This document shows, in pieces, positions 50,304 through 59,751 of a stretch of DNA of 64,000 bases (the stretch's first letter is position 1; the number at the start of each line of letters is the position of its first letter). This DNA comes from Opitutaceae bacterium (GTDB taxonomy: Bacteria > Verrucomicrobiota > Verrucomicrobiia > Opitutales > Opitutaceae), in NCBI GenBank assembly GCA_016715765.1, contig JADJZJ010000001.1:203516-267515 (forward strand), in the 5' to 3' direction. The position numbers and the translations under genes were made by a program. A model generated the notes under the pieces. That model searched no databases, was not told the DNA's origin, and worked only from the letters and a program-made list of their open reading frames with translations.

Positions 50304-51164
50304 TCAGGTGTCGCGATAGAACTCCAGCGTGAAGGGCCGGTCCTTGCTCGTGGGCGTCACATGGGCGGTGTTCCATTGGTTGATGTAGGTCTTGGCCTGG
50401 GTCCGGATGGCCACCCGGGTCTGGCGCAGGTCCTCGTTATGCTCGAGGACCCGATCGTAGAAGGTGTCGAATTCCTTCAGGGCCGGCTTGGGCCAGGGCG
50501 GCCGGTCGGCGGTGCGGAGGTCGCGCCACAGCGAGCGGGCGCGGGCGAGGATGTTCTTGGCGTCATCCAGGTCGGCCTGGACCTCGCGGTCCCAGTCCAG
50601 AATCGCGATGACGTATTTTTCCACCGTGGCCCGCGGGGCACCGAGGCCCGGCAGGGCGGGGGCGGGCACCATCTCCGGCAGATTGAAGAAGAACGGCTTT
50701 CCACCCATGTCCGGGACAACCGCACCCAGGGGCTTGAGCGCGTGATCCCGGAAAAAGGCGACGGTCAGGGGTTCGGTCCCGGTGGCGAAACTAACGATGC
50801 CCCGGTCGCAGATCAGAATGGATTCGACGGCCCGGGGTGGCAGGTCGCCGGACACTTGGACGGGGCCGGCGGGCGGAACGCTCACGGCGAGAGGGCCTTC
50901 CCAGAGGACATGGCTGGCGCCGTCGGCCAGGGTGAGCGTGGCCGTCTTCGGCAGGACGGCGGGCAGGTGCGCCGGCGAGAGTTGCAGGACCATGTGCATG
51001 GCCATGCCGGCGGTCATGGGTTTGGCGAAGGTCAGCTGCTCCTGCTCGGTGAGCACAAAGCGCGTGGTTTTCGGGGCTTCGGCTGCGTGGAGAACGGGCA
51101 GAAGCATCAGGCACAGGGTGCCGAGGAGAAGTTGCAGACGCGGAGGGGTGATGTTTGCAGTCAT
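50304..51164 (-). CDS. Secreted hypothetical protein
   Basis: 286 residues; signal peptide 1-27 (LCLMLLPVLHAAEA), placing it in the periplasm. A beta-rich N-terminal region (FVLTEQEQLTFAKPMTAGMA) is followed by a helical C-terminal region with charged residues (DREVQADLDDAKNILARARS). ATG 51164 has an AGGAG about 10 nt upstream. No family recognised; flanked by DUF1684 and repeats. Confidence 0.68.
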   Translation of the reverse strand: MTANITPPRLQLLLGTLCLMLLPVLHAAEAPKTTRFVLTEQEQLTFAKPMTAGMAMHMVLQLSPAHLPAVLPKTATLTLADGASHVLWEGPLAVSVPPAGPVQVSGDLPPRAVESILICDRGIVSFATGTEPLTVAFFRDHALKPLGAVVPDMGGKPFFFNLPEMVPAPALPGLGAPRATVEKYVIAILDWDREVQADLDDAKNILARARSLWRDLRTADRPPWPKPALKEFDTFYDRVLEHNEDLRQTRVAIRTQAKTYINQWNTAHVTPTSKDRPFTLEFYRDT

Positions 51165-51532
51165 GATGTTGGATACTCCTTTCCAAGGATTCAGGTTTGG
51201 CAGGCAACCGGTCGGGCCGGCCGGAAGGCGGGCTTCCGCAGGGGATGTCACGCCTCCCCAATTGTTGGATGCACGGTGGGGTCCGCGCGTTCAGTTTTTG
51301 TGCCGGAAATTGCCCGGGTTTCCGGCCCTGGCATGTGTCGCGAGCAAGCTCGCTCCCGCCTCCGGCTGACGCGGGGCCGACGGTATCGTTTGGTGGAATC
51401 GGCGGTTGCAGGCCAGCGCTTGCGCGCGTCCAATCCGCGCCCGCAAGCGGGCTGGCCTACGATTGCGCGTAGCGGCCTGGCTGGGAGCGCGTTCGCCTGA
51501 TCCCCGTGGACCCGTCGTACGGACACACCGCC
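51165..51532. repeat. Repeat-bearing spacer
   Basis: Contains gcgagcaagctcgc at 51338 and gcccgcaagcgggc at 51439, the same hairpin pair as 9902-9973 in the opposite arrangement, and gctgggagcgcg near 51480. No gene was recognised in the 368 nt. Confidence 0.6.
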
Positions 51533-51826
51533 TCAGGCATCCACCAAGGGCTGGTATTCCGGATGCTTCGCGATGAAGCGGGCCACGTAGGAGCATTGCG
51601 GCACGACGCGGCGGCCGGCCGCGCGGGCGGAGTCCAGGGCGGTGCGCACCAGCACTTCGGCGATGCCCCGGCCGCGCAATTCCGGCGGCACGAAGGTGTG
51701 CGTGAGGGTCAGGCGATTGCCGTCCAGCGTGTATTCGACGAAGGACAGGTGTCCGTCCACCTCGGTTTCGTAGCGGCTTTGGGCGGAGTTGTGGCGGATG
51801 GAGAAGCTGGCTTGGTCGGGTGGCAT
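51533..51826 (-). CDS. Small GNAT-like acetyltransferase
   Basis: 97 residues of the YidJ/Acetyltransf_CG type: the short GNAT core with EYTLDGNRLTLTHTFVPPEL, RGRGIAEVLVRTALDSARA and VVPQCSYVARFIAKHPEYQP. These proteins lack the usual N-terminal arm of GNAT enzymes. It starts 8 nt after the oxidoreductase stop; last gene of a minus-strand operon. Confidence 0.85.
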   Translation of the reverse strand: MPPDQASFSIRHNSAQSRYETEVDGHLSFVEYTLDGNRLTLTHTFVPPELRGRGIAEVLVRTALDSARAAGRRVVPQCSYVARFIAKHPEYQPLVDA

Positions 51827-51834
51827 GGCGGCGG

Positions 51835-52941
51835 TCAGGTGTCGAGCAGGTTGAGGGGCAGGCTGGGCGGGAGCGCGGCGGGCCGGGCGACGGTGGAGGA
51901 CAGGCGCACGTGGCGGCCGAGCTTGGAGGATTTCTCGAAGGCGGACATGACCTCGATGACATGGTGGGCCAGCTCGCCGCTGCAGCGGTGGCGGCGTTGC
52001 CGGCGCAGGATCGAATAGGCCATGTCGGCCACACCGGTGCCGCGCAGCCGCTGGTCGGAGTGGGTGAGCGGGATGTCGTTGAAGTTCGCATCGGCGCCGC
52101 GGCGCACCCGCACCGGGCCGGTGAAGGTGTTGGGGTCCGGCACGATCATCGTCCCCTCGGTGCCGTAGATCACGATGCACGGCTGGTTGGGGATCGGGTA
52201 CGTATCAAAGCTCATGATGACCGTGCCGACCGCGCCGTTGGCAAAGTCCAGCGTGCCGGAATAATGCGTGGGGACCTCGACCTTCACCTTTTTGCCCGCG
52301 AGCGGCTGGCTGGTGATGAGGCGGGTGGGGAAGGAGGCCTTGGTGAGGCCGCTGACCTGCCGCACGGGGCCGAGCAGGTTGACGAGGGCGGTGACGTAAT
52401 ACGGTCCCATGTCGAACATCGGACCGCCGCCGCGCTGGTAATAGAACTCGGGTGCGGGGTGCCACGATTCATGGCCGCGGCACAGCATGTTCGCGGTGGC
52501 GGCGAGCGGGCGGCCGATCACGCCGTCGTCGAGCAACTGGCGGGCGGTCTGGATGCCGCCGCCAAGGAAGGTGTCGGGGGCGCTGCCGACGAGGAGCTTG
52601 CGCCGCTTGGCGAGGGCGAGCACACGCCGGCTTTCGGCCGCATCGAGGGCGAACGGCTTTTCCGTGTAGGCGTGCTTGCCGGCGCGGAGGATGCGCTCGT
52701 TGATCGGCGCGTGGGCCTGGGGGATGGTGAGGTTGATGACGATCCCGATGGTCGGATCGGCCAGGAGTTCGTCCACCGAACAGGCGCGGATGCCGTGCTT
52801 TTCGGCCTTGGCGCGCGCGCGGGCCGGGTCGAGGTCCGCGCAGGCGGTGAGTTTGAGGATATCGTAGCGGGCGCAACCGGCGAAGTAGGCTTCGCTGATG
52901 TTGCCGCAACCGATGAGGCCGACGTGGATTTGACGGGACAT
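51835..52941 (-). CDS. Gfo/Idh/MocA family oxidoreductase
   Basis: 368 residues. N-terminal NAD(P)-binding motif HVGLIGCGNISEAYFAGCAR; EKPFALDAAESRRV is the family-typical EKP motif (catalytic Lys). The C-terminal domain contains MFDMGPYYVTALVNLLGPV. Acts on sugars or inositols by transferring hydride from a hydroxyl group; substrate unknown. ATG 52941. It lies in one unit with DsbA-like upstream (46 nt) and GNAT downstream (8 nt). Confidence 0.87.
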   Translation of the reverse strand: MSRQIHVGLIGCGNISEAYFAGCARYDILKLTACADLDPARARAKAEKHGIRACSVDELLADPTIGIVINLTIPQAHAPINERILRAGKHAYTEKPFALDAAESRRVLALAKRRKLLVGSAPDTFLGGGIQTARQLLDDGVIGRPLAATANMLCRGHESWHPAPEFYYQRGGGPMFDMGPYYVTALVNLLGPVRQVSGLTKASFPTRLITSQPLAGKKVKVEVPTHYSGTLDFANGAVGTVIMSFDTYPIPNQPCIVIYGTEGTMIVPDPNTFTGPVRVRRGADANFNDIPLTHSDQRLRGTGVADMAYSILRRQRRHRCSGELAHHVIEVMSAFEKSSKLGRHVRLSSTVARPAALPPSLPLNLLDT

Positions 52942-52987
52942 GGGGGGAGGGAATGAGGGAGTTAGGGAATCAGGGAAAAGGGGGGGC

Positions 52988-53647
52988 TCAGGTGGCGGGC
53001 GGTTTGCCGTGGTGCGCGGCATGGGCAGCGTAGGCGGCCGAGTCGCTGAGCATCGCCTCGATGGTGGCGGCGAGCGGCTCGATCCGCACAAGGCCGGAGA
53101 ACACGGCCTTGTCACCGATGGCGTCGGTGAGCACGAAGGCCGGACGCTGGTTGATCTGGTGGGCGTAGAATTCCGCGGTGCTGGCATCAACGCGGGCACG
53201 GACGGCCGGCAGGGAGGCCGCGCGGCGCAGCTTGCGGGCGTCGAGCTTGCCGGCCTTGGCGGCGACGGCGATGGCCACCGCCGCGTCACCGATCTTCCGG
53301 CCCTCGCGCAGACCCGCCTGGGTGAGGGCGAGGCGGATCCGGTCGTCGGTCACGCCGAGTTCCCGTCCGGCCTCGGCCACCACGCCGGCCGCCTCGTAAT
53401 GGCCCTGGAGCGAGGGATCGAACCAGCCGGAATTCAGCATATACGGCGTGTGCATGACCGTGCCGCCGCTGCGCCGGTAAAACCAGTCGCACTGGGCGCG
53501 GGAGGCGGGGAAATCCTCCGGCCGCATGAGGGCGATTTTCCAGTCGAACTCCACCCGCCCGGCATAACGGCGCTTCAACTCGGCCCACACCGGTTCGGTG
53601 TAATGGCACCAGGAGGAGAGGATTTCGAGGTAGTAGGTGATTTTCAT
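52988..53647 (-). CDS. DsbA-family (FrnE/HCCA isomerase-like) thioredoxin-fold protein
   Basis: 219 residues. The thioredoxin motif is SSWCHYTEP, that is only one active-site Cys, with a helical insertion (residues about 55-150) and a C-terminal INQRPAFVLTDAIGDKAVFSG containing the cis-Pro. This is closer to 2-hydroxychromene-2-carboxylate isomerases and FrnE than to a classical disulfide oxidase. No signal peptide is evident, so it is probably cytosolic. First gene of the unit with the Gfo/Idh oxidoreductase. Confidence 0.8.
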   Translation of the reverse strand: MKITYYLEILSSWCHYTEPVWAELKRRYAGRVEFDWKIALMRPEDFPASRAQCDWFYRRSGGTVMHTPYMLNSGWFDPSLQGHYEAAGVVAEAGRELGVTDDRIRLALTQAGLREGRKIGDAAVAIAVAAKAGKLDARKLRRAASLPAVRARVDASTAEFYAHQINQRPAFVLTDAIGDKAVFSGLVRIEPLAATIEAMLSDSAAYAAHAAHHGKPPAT

Positions 53648-53713
53648 GGGGTGGGAACTGGTGAAGGCAGGGTCTATCTATTCGCGCACAAACGCATGAA
53701 CGTGAAGCCTGGA

Positions 53714-53795
53714 AGTAGGGCAGGTCTTTGACCTGCCATGGCATGCTCCCCGCGGATTCGACGGTGAAATGGCCGGTCAGAGACCTGCCCTGCTT
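53714..53795. repeat. Double-palindrome 'gtagggcaggtc / ggtcagagacctgccc' repeat
   Basis: gtagggcaggtctttgacctgcc and ccggtcagagacctgccctg form two hairpins of the same type as 13572-13653. A short gcggcataaagccgc hairpin with agatc follows at about 53836-53850. Confidence 0.75.
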
Positions 53796-53878
53796 GGCGC
53801 AATGCTTTCGGTGCTGGACGGGGTTGCGCCAGATCGCGGCATAAAGCCGCTCCTACAGTGAGGGAAGGCGGCGACGGC

Positions 53879-54235
53879 TCAGTGCTTCCGGTGCAGCACG
53901 AGGTGGTTGCCCTCGCTGTCGAGGAACCGGGCGAAATGGCAGACCCCGGTGTCGGTCGGCTCGAGGACGAAAGTCACGCCCTTCGACTTCAACCCGGTGA
54001 CGACGGCGTCGAATTCATCGGTTTCCAGCGCGGCCGCCCCGGCGCGGCCCGGGGTGGCGTCCGTCATGAAGCCCGAGAGCGCCAGCGTGCCGCCGCCGAT
54101 GTCGTATTCGATCCATTGGTTTTCCCAATTGGCGGTTTCGGTCAGGCCCAGGACCTCCTGATAGAAGGCCCGCGCCCGGGTCATGTCGGCGACCGGATAG
54201 ACAAAGAAGGGCAGGCCGGTGAAGCGCGGGGGCAT
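53879..54235 (-). CDS. VOC (glyoxalase/bleomycin-resistance) family protein
   Basis: 118 residues with a single VOC beta-alpha-beta module pair: FFVYPVADMTRARAFYQEVL, WIEYDIGGGTLALSGF, VTGLKSKGVTFVLEPTD and ARFLDSEGNHLVLHR. Metal-binding residues would include E and H of the last block. The substrate cannot be inferred. It begins 12 nt after the AsmA-like gene stop and is probably co-transcribed. Confidence 0.8.
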   Translation of the reverse strand: MPPRFTGLPFFVYPVADMTRARAFYQEVLGLTETANWENQWIEYDIGGGTLALSGFMTDATPGRAGAAALETDEFDAVVTGLKSKGVTFVLEPTDTGVCHFARFLDSEGNHLVLHRKH

Positions 54236-54247
54236 GGCGGTGGGGGC

Positions 54248-54991
54248 TTATTTGCCGAAGATTTTTTTCAGGCTGTCGCCGGTTTTCCTGGCGGCGTCGT
54301 TCACGGCCTCGGCGGCGGAGGCGCCCGACGTGGAGCCGGCCTTCATGAGCGCCTGGGTCGAGGCCTGGACGATGCCGCTGAGCACGTCCTGCATGATGGC
54401 GCCGGCCAGTTCGTCGGGGGAGATGCCGCCCTGCGCCACGCCGATATTATCCATGGCGAGGGGCGGGAGGGGCATGGGAAGGGCGGCGGGGCCGACGCCG
54501 AGGCGGACCGTGCCGTTGGTGAGGCGGAATTTTTTGACGACGAACTTGATGGGCTGGCCGGACTTGGTTGCGGGCTCCCGGCCGCCGCTGCCGGTGAACT
54601 GCTCGATGTTCTTCAGCAGGTCCTTGATGTTGCTGGAGATGATCTTCGTCTCATAGAGGAACTCCGGCTGGTCGATGATGAGTTCGTTGATCACGATGTG
54701 GTCGCCCAGGACCGAGAAGGGCTCCACGTCGAGGTGGATCTTCCCGAGGTAGAAGGCATTCGCATCACTCCAGCCCTTGGGGTTGCCCACGGCCAGGCCG
54801 GACAGGTTGCCGGAACCGGTCAGGGGCGAGATGTGCGCGCCGGACAGCACGACCTTGGTTTGCGTGAGCTGGGGACCGAAACGGTTCACGCCGGCCTTGA
54901 CGATCGAGCCGAGGAAGAAGGTGAGCCCGATGTACACCACCGCGGCCAGGCCGAGGACGATGGCAAGGGTGAGGCGAAGTTTTTTGTTCAT
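54248..54991 (-). CDS. AsmA-like / DUF748-like exported protein
   Basis: 247 residues; an N-terminal membrane anchor (LRLTLAIVLGLAAVVYIGLTF), then beta-rich sequence typical of AsmA-family fragments (TKVVLSGAHISPLTGSGNLS, LDVEPFSVLGDHIVINELII). The C-terminus is helical. Such proteins act at the envelope, possibly in lipid transport or outer-membrane assembly. ATG 54991. Confidence 0.72.
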   Translation of the reverse strand: MNKKLRLTLAIVLGLAAVVYIGLTFFLGSIVKAGVNRFGPQLTQTKVVLSGAHISPLTGSGNLSGLAVGNPKGWSDANAFYLGKIHLDVEPFSVLGDHIVINELIIDQPEFLYETKIISSNIKDLLKNIEQFTGSGGREPATKSGQPIKFVVKKFRLTNGTVRLGVGPAALPMPLPPLAMDNIGVAQGGISPDELAGAIMQDVLSGIVQASTQALMKAGSTSGASAAEAVNDAARKTGDSLKKIFGK

Positions 54992-55066
54992 GGGGAGATC
55001 GGCGAAATCTAAAGCGCTCGGCCGCTGCGGCAAGGGCGGGTTATGAAATATGGGGAAGTTATTATT

Positions 55067-55339
55067 TTTTAACCACGGATGGCACGGATGGGATCCTGGA
55101 AAATGCGAATTCAAGGCAGGGTGTCGCGCCAAGGACGCCAAGGGCGCAAAGGATTAAGGCGTGTTTCCATACTTCTATTTCCCTCTCATTTGTCATTCTG
55201 AGCGCAGTGAAGATGACAAACTGGGATTTGCAGACGTCCGCTGGGATTATTTACCTTGGCGTCCTTTGCGTCCTTGGCGTGAGGCCGGTTTGCGTCCTTG
55301 GCCCCCAATCCGTGCCATCCGTGTGATCCGTGGCTAAAA
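55067..55339. repeat. Nested inverted-repeat block 'aaccacggat' / 'gccaaggacgccaaggg'
   Basis: Outer arms aaccacggatggcacggat (55071) and atccgtgccatccgtg (55309) with gatccgtggct enclose inner arms cgccaaggacgccaagggcg and ccttggcgtcctttgcgtcc. Between them is a small hairpin attcttgtc-type element (tttgtcattctgagcgcagt...atgacaaa). A single multi-nested structure of about 270 bp; no gene in the 449-nt spacer. Confidence 0.7.
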
Positions 55340-55440
55340 TTGTTTGCGGTTTTCTCCCATTCCGCAGCGCAACCCGCAGGATTTTCGCTTGTCACGACCG
55401 CGGACGGCCCGACGCTACGCGCAACCCTCAATCACACGCA

Positions 55441-57255
55441 ATGGCCCAAGCCTATACCGAAGCCAGCATCAAGACCCTCAGTTCCCTGGAGCACATCCGC
55501 CTCCGCCCCGGCATGTACATCGGGCGGCTGGGCAACGGCGCCCACGCCGAGGACGGCATCTACGTCCTGCTCAAGGAGACCATCGACAACTCCATCGACG
55601 AATTCACGATGGGCGCGGGCCGCAAGATCGAGATCGAGCTCAACGATCGCACCCTGCGCGTGCGCGACTACGGCCGCGGCATCCCGCTCGGCAAGCTCGT
55701 GGACTGCGTCTCCATCATCAACACCGGCGCCAAGTACGACTCCGAGACCTTCCAGAAGGCCGTCGGCCTCAACGGCGTCGGCCAGAAGGCCGTCAACGCC
55801 CTCTCCGCCACCTACCGCGCCCAGGCCGTCCGCGACGGCGAGACGAAGATCGTCGATTTCGAGCGCGGCAAGCTGAAGTCGCAGTCCCGCGTGACCAAGA
55901 CCGACGAGCGCAACGGCACGATCATCGAGTTCGTCCCCGACACCGCGCTCTTCGGCTCCGACTTCCGGTTCCGCACCGAGTTCATCGAGGACATGCTGTG
56001 GAACTACGCCTTCCTCAACCGCGGCCTCACGCTCACGCTCAACGGCAAGCCCTTCAAGTCCGAGAACGGCCTGAAGGACCTCCTCACGAAGGAGCTCAGC
56101 GGCGAGCCGCTTTATCCGATCATCCACCTCGAGGGCGAGGACATCGAGGTCGCCTTCACCCACGGCAACCACTACGGCGAGGAATACTGGTCCTTCGTCA
56201 ACGGCCAGCACACCACCATGGGCGGCACGCACCTCGCCGCCTTCCGCGAGGCCCTCGTCGAGACCATCCGCAACCATTTCAAGAAGGACTACGAGGCCGC
56301 CGACGTGCGCCAGTCCATCGACGCCGCCATCGCCGTCCGCGTGCAGGAGCCCGTCTTTGAGTCGCAGACCAAGACCAAGCTCGGCTCGGCCGACATGGGA
56401 CCCAAGGGTCCGTCCATCAAGGAATTCATCGGCAAGTTCATGCAGCAGTCCCTCGACACGTGGCTGCACAAGAACCGCGAGACCGCCGAGGTCATCAAGC
56501 GCAAGATCGAGGAGAACGAGCACGAGCGGAAGGAACTCGCCGGCATCCGCAACATCGCCCGCGAGCGCGCCAAGAAGGCCTCCCTCCACAACCGCAAGCT
56601 CCGCGACTGCCGGCTGCATCTCGGCGACCGCAACGAGCGCGCCGAGGAAAGCACCCTCTTCATCGTCGAGGGCGACTCCGCCGCCGGCTCCCTCACCGCC
56701 ACGCGCGACGTGCAGACCCAGGCCGTCTTCGCCCTCAAGGGCAAGCCCCTCAACACCTACGGCCTCACCAAGAAGGTCATCTACGAGAACGAGGAATTCC
56801 ACCTCCTCCAGTCCGCGTTGAACATCGAGGACGGTCTCGACGGCCTGCGCTACAACCGGATCGTCATCGCGACCGACGCCGACGTGGACGGCATGCACAT
56901 CCGCCTGCTGCTGCTCTCGTTCTTCCTGCAGTTCTTCCCCGACGTCATCCGCAACAACCACCTCTTCATCCTGCAGACGCCCCTCTTCCGCGTCCGCAAC
57001 AAGAAGATCACCCGGTACTGCTACTCCGAGGCGGAGAAGCAGGCCGCCATCGTGGAGTGCGGCGCCACGCACGAGATCACGCGGTTCAAGGGCCTCGGCG
57101 AAATCTCCGCCGGCGAGTTCAAGGACTTCATCGGCGAGAACATCCGCCTCGACCCCGTGAACCTCCATCACCTCCAAACTTTCCCTTTTCTAAATGGCCA
57201 AGAAGAAAACTTCCAAGAACAACGACCAGCCCGAGCTGCCGCTGGGCGGCGATGA
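55441..57255 (+). CDS. parE: Topoisomerase IV subunit B, C-terminus abnormal
   Basis: 604 residues. ATP-binding GHKL motifs: KETIDNSIDEF (N50), DYGRGIPLGK, and GLNGVGQKAVNALS. The transducer contains QTKTKLGS. The TOPRIM motifs are IVEGDSAAGSL (about residue 408) and DADVDGMHIRLLLLSFF (about residue 478). The type II topoisomerase B subunit normally ends with a conserved LMG...R segment after FKGLGE; here FKDFIGENIRLDPVNLHH is followed by about 30 unrelated residues and the frame runs 62 nt into parC. It works with parC to decatenate chromosomes. Start ATG 55441. Confidence 0.88.
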   Translation: MAQAYTEASIKTLSSLEHIRLRPGMYIGRLGNGAHAEDGIYVLLKETIDNSIDEFTMGAGRKIEIELNDRTLRVRDYGRGIPLGKLVDCVSIINTGAKYDSETFQKAVGLNGVGQKAVNALSATYRAQAVRDGETKIVDFERGKLKSQSRVTKTDERNGTIIEFVPDTALFGSDFRFRTEFIEDMLWNYAFLNRGLTLTLNGKPFKSENGLKDLLTKELSGEPLYPIIHLEGEDIEVAFTHGNHYGEEYWSFVNGQHTTMGGTHLAAFREALVETIRNHFKKDYEAADVRQSIDAAIAVRVQEPVFESQTKTKLGSADMGPKGPSIKEFIGKFMQQSLDTWLHKNRETAEVIKRKIEENEHERKELAGIRNIARERAKKASLHNRKLRDCRLHLGDRNERAEESTLFIVEGDSAAGSLTATRDVQTQAVFALKGKPLNTYGLTKKVIYENEEFHLLQSALNIEDGLDGLRYNRIVIATDADVDGMHIRLLLLSFFLQFFPDVIRNNHLFILQTPLFRVRNKKITRYCYSEAEKQAAIVECGATHEITRFKGLGEISAGEFKDFIGENIRLDPVNLHHLQTFPFLNGQEENFQEQRPARAAAGRR

Positions 57256-59377
57256 TGCGCCGCAACCGAAACCTGAGACCACAGGCCAGAAACCTGAAGG
57301 TTCCGATCAGAATTCAGGTCTCAGGTCTCAGGTTTCAGGTCTCCCCGATGCCACCTCTCAGGTTTCCGCTTCCGAGCCGCCGCCGAAGCGCAAGAAAGGC
57401 GAGAAGGTCCAGGACGAGCAGGCTCCGCTCGCCGTCAGCTACCGCAACTGGTTTCTCGATTACGCGTCCTACGTCATTCTCGACCGCGCCGTCCCGCACA
57501 TTGATGACGGCCTGAAGCCGGTGCAGCGCCGCGTCCTGCACACCCTGTGGGACATGGACGACGGGCGCTTCCACAAGGTGGCCAACGTCGTCGGCGCCAC
57601 GATGAAGCTCCACCCGCACGGTGACGCGTCCATCGGCGCCGCGCTCGTGTCCATCGGCCAGCGCGCCTGGCTCATCGAGCCCCAGGGCAACTACGGCAAC
57701 CTCCTCACCGGCGACGAGGCCGCCGCGCCCCGTTACATCGAGGCCCGCCTGACCAATTTCGCCAAGGACGTCCTCTTCAACCCGAAGACCACCACCTGGC
57801 AGCTCAGCTACGACGGCCGCAACAAGGAGCCGATCACGCTCCCGGCCAAGTTCCCGATCGTCCTCCTCGAGGGCGCCGACGGCATCGCGGTCGGCCTCTC
57901 GACCAAGATCCTCCCGCACAACTTCAACGACCTCTGTCGCGCGGCGATCAACCACCTCCAGGGTAAAACCTTCCGCATCCTCCCCGATTTCCCCACGGGC
58001 GGCACCGCCGACTTCGCCGAATACAACGACGGCGAGCGCGGCGGCAAGGTGAAGGTCCGCGCCAAGATCGAGGAGCGCTCCAAATACCTCCTCGCCATCA
58101 CCGAGCTGCCTTACGGCGTCACCACCGAGTCGCTCATCGAGTCCATCCTCGCCGCCAACGCCAAGGGCAAGATCAAGGTCAGGCACGTGGACGACAACAC
58201 GGCCGACAAGGTCGAGATCCTCGTGCATCTCCCGCAGGGCTCGGAGCCCGAGAAGGTCATCCAGCAGCTCTACGTCTTCACCAGCTGCCAGGTGCAGCTC
58301 AACCCCGCCGCCTGCGTCATCGTCCGCGACCCCAAGACCGGCGACGACAAGCCCCACTTCCTCGGCGTCCGCGACATCCTCAAGACCAGCGCCGAGGCCA
58401 CCAGGGAACTCCTCAAGCGCGAACTCGAGATCAAGCTCGGTGAACTGGAGCAGCAGTGGCACTGGGATTCGCTCGAGCGCATCTTCATCGAGGAGCGGGT
58501 CTACCGCCTCATCGAGAAATCCAAGACCTGGGAAAGCGTGCTCGCCGAGATCCGCGGCGGCCTGAAGCCCTTCCTCAAGCAGCTCCGCCGCGAGGTGACC
58601 GACGAGGATATCGTCCGCCTCACCGAGATCCGCATCAAGCGCATCTCCGCCTACAACCGGTTCCAGGCCGACGAGGCCATGAAGAAGATCGAGGAGGGCA
58701 TCAAGGAGACCAAGGCCAACCTCCGGAAGCTCACCGAGTACGCCGTCGCCTGGTTCGAGATGCTGCAGGAAAAATACGGCAAGGGCATCAAGCGGAAGAC
58801 CAGCTACGACGAGATCGAGCAGATTGACGCGTCGGAAGTCGTCTCCGCCAACCAGCGCCTCTACGTCAACCGCGAGGACGGCTTCATCGGCCTTAACTGG
58901 CGCCAGCATGAGTTCGTCACCGAGTGCACCATCCTCGACAGCGTGCTCACCATCATGCGCGACGGTTCGCTCAAGGTTTCAAAGGTCGCCGACAAGACCT
59001 TCATGGGCCGCGAGATCATGCACGTCGCCATCTGGCCCAAGGAGGGCGACCAGAGCTTTTACACGGTGATCTACCAGGACGGCGCCTCCGGGAAGGCCTA
59101 CGCGAAGAAGTTCCAGATCGGCGGCCTGTCCCGCGACAAGCTGTATCCCCTGGCGAAGTCCGAGAATTCCCGGATCGTGTGGCTCGACATCCAGACCCGG
59201 GAGAAGGACATGCCGAAGAGCGTGCACGTTTCCCTGGACGGCCGCAGCAAGGCCCGCGTGCGCGAGTTCGATTTCGACCTCACGCCTGTGCCGGTCAGCA
59301 CGAGAACCGCCAAGGGATTGACGGTCACCAAGTGGGCCGTGAAGGAAGTGAAGGTCAACGACCTCGCGTTGAAGTAG
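57194..59377 (+). CDS. parC: Topoisomerase IV subunit A
   Basis: 727 residues. The breakage domain starts LAVSYRNWFLDYASYVILDR and includes LKPVQRRVLHTLWDM, KLHPHGDASIGAALVSIGQ and APRYIEARLTN with the DNA-linking Tyr181. The C-terminal half is a coiled coil plus a short pinwheel (EIMHVAIWPKEGDQSFYTVI). Residues 1-75 are a hydrophilic extension (KKKTSKNNDQPELPLGGD and a repeated SQVSGL-type stretch) encoded partly by caggtctcaggtctcag repeats. Overlaps parE by 62 nt. Catalyses decatenation with ParE. Confidence 0.9.
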   Translation: MAKKKTSKNNDQPELPLGGDDAPQPKPETTGQKPEGSDQNSGLRSQVSGLPDATSQVSASEPPPKRKKGEKVQDEQAPLAVSYRNWFLDYASYVILDRAVPHIDDGLKPVQRRVLHTLWDMDDGRFHKVANVVGATMKLHPHGDASIGAALVSIGQRAWLIEPQGNYGNLLTGDEAAAPRYIEARLTNFAKDVLFNPKTTTWQLSYDGRNKEPITLPAKFPIVLLEGADGIAVGLSTKILPHNFNDLCRAAINHLQGKTFRILPDFPTGGTADFAEYNDGERGGKVKVRAKIEERSKYLLAITELPYGVTTESLIESILAANAKGKIKVRHVDDNTADKVEILVHLPQGSEPEKVIQQLYVFTSCQVQLNPAACVIVRDPKTGDDKPHFLGVRDILKTSAEATRELLKRELEIKLGELEQQWHWDSLERIFIEERVYRLIEKSKTWESVLAEIRGGLKPFLKQLRREVTDEDIVRLTEIRIKRISAYNRFQADEAMKKIEEGIKETKANLRKLTEYAVAWFEMLQEKYGKGIKRKTSYDEIEQIDASEVVSANQRLYVNREDGFIGLNWRQHEFVTECTILDSVLTIMRDGSLKVSKVADKTFMGREIMHVAIWPKEGDQSFYTVIYQDGASGKAYAKKFQIGGLSRDKLYPLAKSENSRIVWLDIQTREKDMPKSVHVSLDGRSKARVREFDFDLTPVPVSTRTAKGLTVTKWAVKEVKVNDLALK

Positions 59378-59751
59378 GACCAAAGGTCCGTCGCACCCAA
59401 CCCGGGCAACGTTCCATTGCACAGGACCAAAGGTCCGCACCATAATAGCCTGGGGCAACGCCCCAGGAAATATGCATACCAGAGGCAAGGGCTGAAAGCC
59501 CGGACCATGGGCCGGGCCGTTGGCCCTCCGGAAGGTGGGGGCGAATTTATCCCTGGGGCGTTGCCCCAGGCTGATATCGCACGCGCCCTTGGCGCTCGAT
59601 TAATTCCCACTCTTCGTAGCGCGGAGCTTCAGCCCGCGCTCACAACGCTGCGCAGGAAGTTCGACACTACCGAACCAGTGCCGGCTGAAGACCGGCACTA
59701 CGCGATGCCCGCAGGGCAGGATTCCTCAAAGTCCTTGGCGCTTCGCTACCT
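59378..59751. repeat. Dense repeat spacer after parC
   Basis: Contains several hairpin words: ggaccaaaggtcc twice (59380-59395, 59422-59435), cctggggcaacgccccagg (59451-59468) with another at 59560-59575, and gccggctgaagaccggc (59683). These are different from the gtaggg and gggagcg families but follow the same simple-stem plan. No gene recognised. Confidence 0.65.
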
